A DNA stretch of 64,000 bases from Sphingomonas sp. 7/4-4. GTDB taxonomy: Bacteria > Pseudomonadota > Alphaproteobacteria > Sphingomonadales > Sphingomonadaceae. The position numbers were made by a program, and so were the translations under genes. Below the pieces are notes generated by a model that was not told the origin of the DNA, searched no databases, and saw only the letters and a list, made by a program, of their open reading frames with translations. Within the stretch, counting starts at the first letter, position 1. Each line of letters begins with the position of its first letter. Shown here piece after piece: positions 47,328 to 54,998 of this stretch. Where the stretch lies: positions 3,972,001 through 4,036,000 of the forward strand of contig NZ_CP115960.1 of assembly GCF_027941955.1 (NCBI RefSeq), written 5' to 3'.

Positions 47328-47388
47328 TCCGAAGGGTGGCGACACGCCGCCTCGGGCCGATTGTTGCGGCCAAACACAGCGGCAGTTC

Positions 47389-48396
47389 TCAGAAGTGCGC
47401 GATCGCCTTGAGCACCGAATCTGCGCGCGCGATCAGATCGGGCATGCGGGTCGGCAGTTCCTCCGCGTCGACGCTCTGCGTCTGCAGTTGATCCGTCGGA
47501 ATGTCGCCCGACTTGATCGCCGCGATCACGCGTTCGAAGTCCGACGACAAGGCGTTGCGGCTGGCGATCAGCATGGCCTCCCGCTTGTGAAACTCGGGAT
47601 CCTCGAACGTCAGGTCCCCGACCGCCACGCCGACCAGCACCAGGGCCCCACCGTGCGCCACCAGGCCCAGACTGCGGCGCATCGCGGGAAGCGAACCGGT
47701 CGCGTCGAAGACCAGATCGAACATGTCTCCGCGCGTATGTTGCCCTAGCACGGCTTCCAGGCGGTCATCCGCCTGCACGCCGTCGAGGCCGAGCCGATCG
47801 CGCGCATAATCGAGCCGGGCCTGCCGGCGATCGGCCAGGATCACCTCGAAGCCGCGCAGCCGCCCGAAGAGCGCCGTCGCGATGCCGATAGGACCGGCGC
47901 CGACGACGAGCATTCTCTCGACGCCCGCGGCTGGGGCGCGCGTCACGGCGTGCGCGCCGATCGCGAGAAACTCGACCATCGCCGCCTGGTCGGCGGTCAG
48001 TCCTTCCGCATCGACCACTGCGCTTTCGGGTACGACCAGCATGTCGCACATGCCGCCGTCGATATGGACGCCCAGCACCCTGATGTTGACGCACGCGTTC
48101 GGCTTGGCCTTGCGGCAGGCGATGCAAATGCCGCATGCCAGATAGGGATTGATCGTGACGGGTTGCCCGATGCGCAGCGACGTGCCCGCGCCGAGCCCCG
48201 CGACCTCTCCGCTAAGCTCATGCCCCATGACGCGCGGATAATTGAGGAACGGGTGCTTGCCCGAGAAGATGTGATAATCGGTGCCGCACAGGCCGACCCT
48301 GCGGATGCGGATCAGAACCTCGCCTGGCCCTGCGACCGGCGTGTCCCTGGCGACCAGGCCCAGACGAAACGGCTCATGGCAAATAATCGCGCGCAT
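47389..48396 (-). CDS. Zinc-dependent alcohol dehydrogenase, RspB/sorbitol-dehydrogenase-like (MDR family)
   Basis: A 335-residue MDR enzyme. The catalytic zinc ligands are in GLCGTDYHIFSGKHP and GHELSGEVAGLG. The structural zinc cysteines are in CGICIACRKAKPNAC (four Cys). The NAD-binding motif is VVGAGPIGIATALFGRLRGF, followed by Asp in ILADRR, which favours NAD over NADP. Such enzymes oxidise sugar acids or polyols such as L-galactonate or L-idonate. It converges on the mutarotase gene and lies downstream of the IclR gene on the same strand, with a candidate operator at 48434 before its start. A role in fucose or a related sugar-acid pathway is inference. Confidence 0.88.
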   Translation of the reverse strand: MRAIICHEPFRLGLVARDTPVAGPGEVLIRIRRVGLCGTDYHIFSGKHPFLNYPRVMGHELSGEVAGLGAGTSLRIGQPVTINPYLACGICIACRKAKPNACVNIRVLGVHIDGGMCDMLVVPESAVVDAEGLTADQAAMVEFLAIGAHAVTRAPAAGVERMLVVGAGPIGIATALFGRLRGFEVILADRRQARLDYARDRLGLDGVQADDRLEAVLGQHTRGDMFDLVFDATGSLPAMRRSLGLVAHGGALVLVGVAVGDLTFEDPEFHKREAMLIASRNALSSDFERVIAAIKSGDIPTDQLQTQSVDAEELPTRMPDLIARADSVLKAIAHF

Positions 48397-48433
48397 GGCG
48401 GACCTCCCTTATCGGCCATCGCATGGTGCTTTG

Positions 48434-48449
48434 CGTATTTGCAAGTTTG
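48434..48449. promoter_or_regulatory. Candidate IclR operator CGTATTTGCAAGTTTG
   Basis: Lies 38 bases upstream of the dehydrogenase gene. It matches the perfect palindrome at 49427 at 12 of 16 positions with the ATTTGCAA core intact, so the IclR regulator may control both promoters. Confidence 0.55.
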
Positions 48450-48477
48450 TTTTCGTAAGCGCCGGTAACGGCGGCAA

Positions 48478-49259
48478 TCACTCGGGTTGAAAACCGAGCC
48501 GGTCCGAAATGCGCGCGGTCGCCGTGCGCAGCATCCCGCGCGCCGCTTCGATATCGACCTTCTGGGATCCGTCGATCAACTCCAGAAAGGGATCGTCAGC
48601 GCCGCGACCACGTTCCGATCGAATCCGAACACGGGAAAGCTGATGTCCGTCACGCCATGGGTGATCGGGCTCTTGCGACTGTCATGGCCGGTCCGCCGGA
48701 TGACCGCGAACCGTTCCGCCAGCCAGCTCCGGTCGACCGAGATGCTCCGCTCCTCCTCGGCGGCGCGGACGATCCGCTCGGCGCGCTGGAGATTGGAAAA
48801 GGCCAGGATCACCTGTCCCGAGCAACTGTGAATGATGTCGATATGTGCGCCGACCTTGAGAGCGAAGCCCCGCGTCCCCGGCTGCTCCTCGCGCGCGATC
48901 ACCATGCCGCGGCCTCCGTTCGCCACGACGAGGTGGCAGGATTGCCCCGCCTCGAGCGCGAGCACCTGCATCTCGGGCATCGCCGCGCGAACGAGGTCCT
49001 GCGAAGGCGTCGCGCGGAATGCGACGTCGAGCAGCTTGTAGGCCACGGTATAGCGATCGGTGGCGTCCGATTTGCGCAGATAGCCGAGCTGCTCCATCAC
49101 CACGACGATCCGGAAGAGTTCGCCGACCGTGCGGTTCAGATCGGCCGCCATCTCGGTGATCAATGCGCCTTCGGGCCTGGTCGCAAGCAGCTCGATGACT
49201 TCGAACGCCTTCCCGATCGCGGGAGCGGCGTAAGTGCCCTTGAGCCCGGCTCGTGTCAT
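48478..49259 (-). CDS. IclR-family regulator
   Basis: About 260 residues. ATG 49259 follows TTGGGAGACAT. The winged helix is IGKAFEVIELLATRPEGALI followed by TEMAADLNRTVGELFRIVVV; the effector domain includes SQDLVRAAMPEMQVLALEAG, GQSCHLVVANGGRGMVI and a final NVVAALTIPF. One base is missing near 48585; restoring it extends IPF into LELIDGSQKVDIEAARGML and ends at TGA 48478-48480, the usual length. Without it the protein stops early at 48576. It lies between the dehydrogenase (same strand) and a divergent fucosidase. Two related palindromes flank it, so it probably controls both. Confidence 0.88.
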
Positions 49260-49426
49260 ATGTCTCCCAATCCGTTCGGATATCTGGCGGCGGCGTGATC
49301 TCGCGCGGATATCGGCAGGACGCAAGCCGGAACCTTCGCCGGCCGCCGAGCGCCGGCTCGTCGTCCGGTCGCGCAGCGCGGCATATCCGGGCCTGACGCT
49401 GCATTCGCCACCTTGATACATGAAAA

Positions 49427-49442
49427 CATATTTGCAAATATG
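49427..49442. promoter_or_regulatory. Perfect 16-bp palindrome CATATTTGCAAATATG
   Basis: Lies in the 232-base divergent gap between the IclR gene and the fucosidase gene, 50 bases before the fucosidase start. It shares its core with the site at 48434. It is the best candidate for the IclR operator. Confidence 0.7.
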
Positions 49443-49491
49443 ATAGTAGGATCGCGCGAGCTTCGCGATCGATCGCACAAGGGAGAGACAC

Positions 49492-51045
49492 ATGGCCACT
49501 TTTAGCAAGCGCGAAATGCTGTTGGCACCATGTGCAGCGCTCGGCATGGGCATGGCGGCGCGCGCGCAGGGCATGACCGGCGCGGCTTCTCAGGACCGCC
49601 GCCTTAACCTGGCGTCCGGCCGTTTCGAACCGACGGTGGAATCGCTCAAGACCTATCGCACGCCCGATTGGTTCCGGGATGCCAAGCTCGGGATCTGGGC
49701 GCATTGGGGGCCGCAAGCGGTGCCCCGCCAGGGCGATTGGTATGCCCGCTTCATGTATGTGCCGGGCCACCCCCATTATGAGCACCATCTGAAGACCTAC
49801 GGCCATCCTTCCGAATCCGGTTACAAGGATGTCGTCCCGCTCTGGAAGGCCGAGAAGTTCGATCCGGAAGCGCTGATGGACAGATATGCGGCGGCCGGCG
49901 CGAAATACTTCGTGTCGATGGGCGTGCATCACGACAATTTCGATTTGTGGAATTCGAGGCACCATCGCTGGAACGCTGCCGCCATGGGGCCGAAGCGCGA
50001 TATCGTCGGCGCCTGGAAGGCGGCGGCAAAGCGCCGGGGGCTGCGCTTCGGCGTGTCCGAGCATCTGGGCGCAAGCTATACCTGGTCGTATCCGAACCAT
50101 CTCTACGACCAGTTCTGGCCGAAGCTGGGCGTGCGCTATGACGGCGCGGACCCGCGCTATGCGGATCTGTATCACGACAATCGCGACGAGCCGTTCCTCA
50201 ACACGCCGGCGAGCTGGTACACCACGAATGCGAAATTCCACGCCCATTGGTTCGACAGAATCCGCGATCTGATCGATTCCTATCAGCCCGATCTTCTCTA
50301 TTCGGACGGAGGGCTGCCCTTCGGCGAGGTCGGGCGTTCGCTGCTTGCGCATCTGTACAACAGCCGCACCGCCCGCAACGGAGAACTGCAGGCGGTGTAC
50401 GCCAGCAAGGACACCGGTTCGGGCGAATTCCACAAGGAATGGGGCGTACAGGACGTCGAGCGCGGCGTACTCAAGGGCATCAATCCCCTGCCGTGGCAGA
50501 CCGATACGTCCAATGGCGACTGGTTCTTCAGCGACCATGACAGCTACAAGAGCCCGGCGGACGTCATCGCTCTGCTGGCGGATATCGTCAGCAAGAACGG
50601 CAACCTGCTGCTCAACGTCGTGCTCTATGCCGATGGTAGCCTGCCGCCTGAATCGGAGCAGCTGCTGGCCGAGATGGCGGCCTGGATGAAGGTCAATTCG
50701 GAGGCGATTCATGGCACGCGGCCGTGGAAGGTGCATGGCGAGGGGCCGACCGAAGCCGCTGTCGGAATGTTCAAGGAAAAGGTCGATTATACCGCGCGCG
50801 ACATCCGGTTCACCACGAAGGGTGACACCCTCTACGCCATCGTACTCGGCCAGCCTTCGGGCACGACCACGATAAACGCGCTCGCCGCCGGCAACCCGCT
50901 CGAGCCTCGCCGGGTGCGGCGGGTTCGATTGCTCGGCCATCCCGGTCCGGTCAGCTTCCGGCAGACGAGCGACGCATTGGTGGTCGATGTTCCCGAAACG
51001 CTGCCCACCCGGCACGCCAGCGTCTTCAAGATCGATTTCGGCTGA
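49492..51045 (+). CDS. Alpha-L-fucosidase, GH29
   Basis: 517 residues behind GGGAGAGACAC. It cleaves terminal alpha-L-fucose. Family features are FRDAKLGIWAHWGPQAVPRQ, YVPGHPHYEHHLKTYGHPSE, a DRYAAAGAKYFVSMGVHHDN segment with the active-site His pair, RFGVSEHLGASYTWSY, and the nucleophile Asp272 in QPDLLYSDGGLPFGE. The C-terminal beta domain ends VFKIDFG. The N-terminus (FSKREMLLAPCAALGMG, then ARAQG) is a probable export signal lacking a clear twin-Arg pair. With PL6/PL17 lyases 5 kb away it fits fucoidan or fucose-containing algal glycan use. Confidence 0.93.
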   Translation: MATFSKREMLLAPCAALGMGMAARAQGMTGAASQDRRLNLASGRFEPTVESLKTYRTPDWFRDAKLGIWAHWGPQAVPRQGDWYARFMYVPGHPHYEHHLKTYGHPSESGYKDVVPLWKAEKFDPEALMDRYAAAGAKYFVSMGVHHDNFDLWNSRHHRWNAAAMGPKRDIVGAWKAAAKRRGLRFGVSEHLGASYTWSYPNHLYDQFWPKLGVRYDGADPRYADLYHDNRDEPFLNTPASWYTTNAKFHAHWFDRIRDLIDSYQPDLLYSDGGLPFGEVGRSLLAHLYNSRTARNGELQAVYASKDTGSGEFHKEWGVQDVERGVLKGINPLPWQTDTSNGDWFFSDHDSYKSPADVIALLADIVSKNGNLLLNVVLYADGSLPPESEQLLAEMAAWMKVNSEAIHGTRPWKVHGEGPTEAAVGMFKEKVDYTARDIRFTTKGDTLYAIVLGQPSGTTTINALAAGNPLEPRRVRRVRLLGHPGPVSFRQTSDALVVDVPETLPTRHASVFKIDFG

Positions 51046-51116
51046 CGCCCACAACCATGGGTTTGCACCTGTCTGCTTAACTGGTATGACAATTCCGAAT
51101 TTCCTTGGGGCAGGCA

Positions 51117-51863
51117 ATGGCGGATCGTCGACTTTTTCAGGACATTACCGAGCGGATCATCGCGCTCATCGAGGACGGCAGCTTCCCGGTGGGCTCGCGG
51201 CTTCCCGGCGAGCGCGAGCTCTCGGAGCGTTTCGGCGTCAGCCGCGTCACTATCCGCGAGGCGGAGATCGCGCTGCAGGCGGCAGGCTGGGTGCGGATCA
51301 AGACCGGCTCGGGCGTCTATGTCCTCGATCGCCCCGCGAACGCGCAATCCGCACTGCCGACGGTCAGCGCCTTCGAGCTCACCGAGGCGCGCTCGCTGTT
51401 CGAAGCCGAGGCTGCGGCGCTGGCCGCGCCGATCATCTCCGAGGATGATCTCGACAGACTGGACGGCCTGCTAACCATCATGGCCGACGAGTCGCTGGAC
51501 GAGGATGCGATCAGCGCTGCCGACCGCGATTTCCACATGACCATCGCTTCCGCCTCCGGGAATCGCGCGATCATCCACGTCGTGAGTTCGATGTGGCAGC
51601 TGCGCACCGAACTGCCCGAAGTGCGCGAGAGCCATACCGCCGTGTGCCGGCAGGACGCGCAGGCGCGCCAGGCCGAGCATGCCGAGATCGTCGCCGCGCT
51701 GCGCGACCGCGACGTCAATGCGGCCCGGCTCGCGATGCGGCGCCATTTCAACCGGCTGCTCGAATCGATGCTGAGCGCCGCCGAGGAACGCGCGCTCCAG
51801 GAATTGCAGCAGCGATCGGCGCAGAGTCGCGAGCGTTTCCTCCTCAGCGCAAGGCTGGGCTAG
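51117..51863 (+). CDS. GntR-family regulator, FadR/UxuR-like (FCD domain)
   Basis: 248 residues. ATG 51117 is preferred; TTG 51105 would add four residues. The winged helix is LFQDITERIIALIEDGSFPV, SRLPGERELSERFGVSRVTI and REAEIALQAAGWVRIKTGSG. The FCD domain carries EARSLFEAEAAALAAPIISE and DRDFHMTIASASGNRAII, with Asp and His of the metal site. UxuR/ExuR-type relatives respond to hexuronates. It lies 134 bases upstream of the alginate operon, and tandem TATACCAATT repeats between them (51868-51904) look like its sites. A related CTGGTATGACAATTC lies 37 bases before its own start, so it may be autoregulated. Confidence 0.9.
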   Translation: MADRRLFQDITERIIALIEDGSFPVGSRLPGERELSERFGVSRVTIREAEIALQAAGWVRIKTGSGVYVLDRPANAQSALPTVSAFELTEARSLFEAEAAALAAPIISEDDLDRLDGLLTIMADESLDEDAISAADRDFHMTIASASGNRAIIHVVSSMWQLRTELPEVRESHTAVCRQDAQARQAEHAEIVAALRDRDVNAARLAMRRHFNRLLESMLSAAEERALQELQQRSAQSRERFLLSARLG

Positions 51864-51867
51864 CACT

Positions 51868-51904
51868 TATACCAATTTCTATATACCAATTACCGAACCA
51901 ATTT
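51868..51904 (+). promoter_or_regulatory. Three tandem ACCAATT repeats before alginate operon
   Basis: TATACCAATT occurs at 51868-51877 and 51882-51891, and GAACCAATTT at 51895-51904, spaced 13-14 bases. On the minus strand the half-site is AATTGGTAT, close to GntR/UxuR-type motifs. They lie 94-130 bases upstream of the TonB start and may be operators for the GntR protein just upstream. Confidence 0.55.
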
Positions 51905-51997
51905 GCGCGTATTGGCGGCAAAGTGGTTGACAATGAATCCATGCCAGATATGTCTCTCCGCAAGGACCAACAGGTCTACGACTCGGGGAGGATTGCA

Positions 51998-54991
51998 ATG
52001 AACATGAGCCGGATCGCCAAGCCGGGATCGCGTTGGCTGCCGTCGGCGGCAGGCGCCGTATCGCTGCTGATTGCCGCGTCGCCGCTGGCATTGGCGCAGG
52101 CGCAGACCGCGCCGCAGGACGACAGCACCGTCGCCACCGACGCCGCACCGCAGGCCGGCGATGGGCAGGCTGCGGAGGAGGCGATCGTCGTGACGGGCGT
52201 CCGTGCGTCGATCCAGTCGTCGATCCAGGCGAAGCGCAATGAGACGATCATTTCCGATTCGCTCTCGGCGGCGGATATCGACGGGCTTCCCGCCACCAAT
52301 CTGGGCGATGCGATCGCCACCATCCCCGGCGCCACCACCCACCGCGAAAAGGGTGCCGCCTCGGAGATCGCCGTCGGCGGGCTCGGGCCGTTCCTCAGCA
52401 GCATCAACGTCAATGGCCGCGAGACGACGACCGGCAATGGCAAGCGCTCGGTCAATTTCTATCTGTTCCCGTCCGAGCTGATCAATTCGGTCGCGGTCAA
52501 CAAGACCCAGCGCGCCGATCTGATCGAAGGCGGCACTTCGGGTACGATCGATTCCCGCACCTTGAAGCCGCTCGACAAGGCGAAGCGCCAGATCACGCTC
52601 AGCGCGCGCGGCATCCTGACCGGCTACGACCACAAGCTCGACGATCCCGCCGGTCTCGGTGTTCGCCTGACCGGCAGCTATGTCGACCAGTTCGATCTCG
52701 GCGCCGCGGGCGAACTCGGCGTGATCTTCGGTGTGCAATATCAGCGCAGCAATTCGCCCGAGGAGCTGCTCGGCGGCGGCACTACCTGGAATGCGTGCCG
52801 CGGCGACGTGGCCTATACCGCGACCCAGACCTGCACTGCGGTCACGCCGCAAACCTATGGCACCGCCGCGGTGCCGGCGAACACGCCTTATTATCTGGCG
52901 ACGACCAGCCGCAACAACATCCAGTTCGATACCGGCGACGAGCGGCTGGCATGGATCGGCGGGCTTCAATGGAAGTCGCCGACCGGAGTCGAAGTCAATT
53001 TCGACGTCGAACTCTCGGACTATAATTTCAACGAGACGCGACAGATTTTCGGCCTTTCCGAGACCACCCGCGGCATGCAGAATGTCGTGTTCGGGCCCGA
53101 TCACATCCTGCAATCCTACACCGGCAACAGCTTCGGCGAAGTGACGCCCACCTATCGCATCCAGGACGAGACCTATCGCGGCGGCGGGCTCAACGTCTCG
53201 ATCCCGGTGACCGAGACTTTCCGGATCAGCGCCGATGCCTCGCTGTCGCGCACCCGCCGCGAGCGGATGGATCGTTCGGTGCGGCTGCGCACCGGCCCGA
53301 CCGACATCGACGGCGCAGTCGTTCCCGGCGTCACCACCGGATCGAGCGGCGGGCGGATCGGCTATAGCTTCGAGAATTTCCCGGACGGCACCCAATCCAT
53401 CCTGCTCAATCCGGCGTTCGACGTGACCGATGCGGACAATTTCAGTGCCGCCGCGCGCGTTCGCCGCGACGATCAGACGCGCTGGCACGAGAATGAGGCG
53501 GGCCGGCTCGACATGCACTGGACGCCTGAGAGCGGCTGGCTGCGCGCGCTCGATTTCGGCGGCCGCGTCTCCGAGATGCGCTATCGCAGCGTGGAATCCG
53601 ATCGCCGCGAGTATAATTTCAACGTCGCCAACACCGCCTCGGCCTTCAACGGCGCGCCCGGCACGTACAATGTGCTGCTCTCGACCATGGCGGCGGCGAA
53701 CCGCGCCTGCCGGGTGGACTTCCCGCAGAGCGACTATCTCTCGGGCGACCGCGACAATGCGATCAACAATTGGGCGAGCTTCGATCCGGTCTGCCTGATG
53801 CAGAATTTCCTCGGCACCGAGGATCCCGGGCTCAGCGCCGACACCCGCAGCATCGGCAACCGCAATATCGAGGAGGACACCAAGGCCGCTTATGTGATGG
53901 CGAGTTTCGGCGGCGATCTCGGCAGCCTGCCGGTCAGCGGCAATGTCGGCCTGCGCTATGTCTCGACCGACGTCCTCTCGCGCGGGTTGCGCGGCGGGTT
54001 CAACGTCATCAACAACGGCAACGGCACGATCAGCCTCGTCTCGAACGGCCAGTTCGATCCGCTGATCGACACTTATGCCTATGACAAATGGCTGCCGAGC
54101 CTGAACCTCTCCTTTGATGCGTCGGAGAAGTTCAAGGTGCGCGCCGCGGTGTCGCGTTCGATGACCAAGCCGGACCCTGCATCGCTCGCCAATGGCCGCA
54201 CCTTCGCGCTCGACGCGTCGCAGACCTCCTTCCCGGACGTGCGCTCGGCCATTTCGTCGATCACGGCCTCGGGCAATCCGCGCAGCAATCCGCTGATGTC
54301 GTGGAACTATGATCTGTCGCTCGAATATTATCTCAATCGCGACTCGGTCTTCTCGTTCCGCCTGTTCCACAAGACCTTCCAGGGCGGCTATGTGAACGTG
54401 CTCCAGGATGAGAGCTACACGATCGGCGGACAGACCTTCACCGTGCCGGTAACCGTGCTCCAGTCGAGCGAAGAGACCCACAACATCAACGGTTTCGAAG
54501 TGTCGGCCAGCTATCGCGCCTCGTTCCTGCCCAGCCCGTTCAACGGCCTCGGCTTCCGCGGCAGCTGGGCCTATGCCGACAGCGATTACGAGCAGGAGGA
54601 TCTGCGGCTGGGCGATCAGGTCAATCCGGCGACGGGGCAGGCTTATGAAGGGCTGGTCGATCCGGTCGGCATCTTCGGCATGTCGAAGCACGTCGTCACC
54701 GCCGCGCCCTATTTCCAGTCGGGCGGGTTCGAGATTTCGGCGATCTACAAGTTCCGCTCGGCTTATTACCAGCAGTTCGTCGGCGATCCGTCGCAGAACC
54801 GCATGGTGCGCGACGAGGGCACGGTCGATCTCAACCTGCGCTATCGGTTGAACAGGAACCTCGTGCTGCAGTTCCAGGGGACCAACATCACCGATACACC
54901 GCGATACCAGGACATGCCGATCCTCGGCAGCTTCCGCGAGGCGAGCTATTATGGCCCGACCTATTTCCTCGGCGCGACGCTCCAGTTCTGA
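51998..54991 (+). CDS. TonB-dependent receptor of the alginate operon
   Basis: 997 residues, unbroken. ATG 51998 is chosen because the signal peptide starts there (MNMSRIAKPGSRWLPSAAGA, ending ALAQAQ). An upstream open stretch has no family-like sequence. The TonB-box region reads EAIVVTGVRASIQSSIQAKR; the plug has GLPATNLGDAIATIPGATTH and INVNGRETTTGNGKRSVNFY. The barrel ends TYFLGATLQF. It is the first gene of a six-gene unit that ends with the esterase; the PL6 gene follows after 7 bases. It most likely imports alginate oligomers across the outer membrane. Confidence 0.92.
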   Translation: MNMSRIAKPGSRWLPSAAGAVSLLIAASPLALAQAQTAPQDDSTVATDAAPQAGDGQAAEEAIVVTGVRASIQSSIQAKRNETIISDSLSAADIDGLPATNLGDAIATIPGATTHREKGAASEIAVGGLGPFLSSINVNGRETTTGNGKRSVNFYLFPSELINSVAVNKTQRADLIEGGTSGTIDSRTLKPLDKAKRQITLSARGILTGYDHKLDDPAGLGVRLTGSYVDQFDLGAAGELGVIFGVQYQRSNSPEELLGGGTTWNACRGDVAYTATQTCTAVTPQTYGTAAVPANTPYYLATTSRNNIQFDTGDERLAWIGGLQWKSPTGVEVNFDVELSDYNFNETRQIFGLSETTRGMQNVVFGPDHILQSYTGNSFGEVTPTYRIQDETYRGGGLNVSIPVTETFRISADASLSRTRRERMDRSVRLRTGPTDIDGAVVPGVTTGSSGGRIGYSFENFPDGTQSILLNPAFDVTDADNFSAAARVRRDDQTRWHENEAGRLDMHWTPESGWLRALDFGGRVSEMRYRSVESDRREYNFNVANTASAFNGAPGTYNVLLSTMAAANRACRVDFPQSDYLSGDRDNAINNWASFDPVCLMQNFLGTEDPGLSADTRSIGNRNIEEDTKAAYVMASFGGDLGSLPVSGNVGLRYVSTDVLSRGLRGGFNVINNGNGTISLVSNGQFDPLIDTYAYDKWLPSLNLSFDASEKFKVRAAVSRSMTKPDPASLANGRTFALDASQTSFPDVRSAISSITASGNPRSNPLMSWNYDLSLEYYLNRDSVFSFRLFHKTFQGGYVNVLQDESYTIGGQTFTVPVTVLQSSEETHNINGFEVSASYRASFLPSPFNGLGFRGSWAYADSDYEQEDLRLGDQVNPATGQAYEGLVDPVGIFGMSKHVVTAAPYFQSGGFEISAIYKFRSAYYQQFVGDPSQNRMVRDEGTVDLNLRYRLNRNLVLQFQGTNITDTPRYQDMPILGSFREASYYGPTYFLGATLQF

Positions 54992-54998
54992 CGCGCGC

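Noticed and set aside
47328..47748. C-terminal extension of the mutarotase reading to 47748
   Set aside because: It overlaps the convergent dehydrogenase and exists only because one base is missing at 47313-47316. The repaired frame stops at the usual family length.
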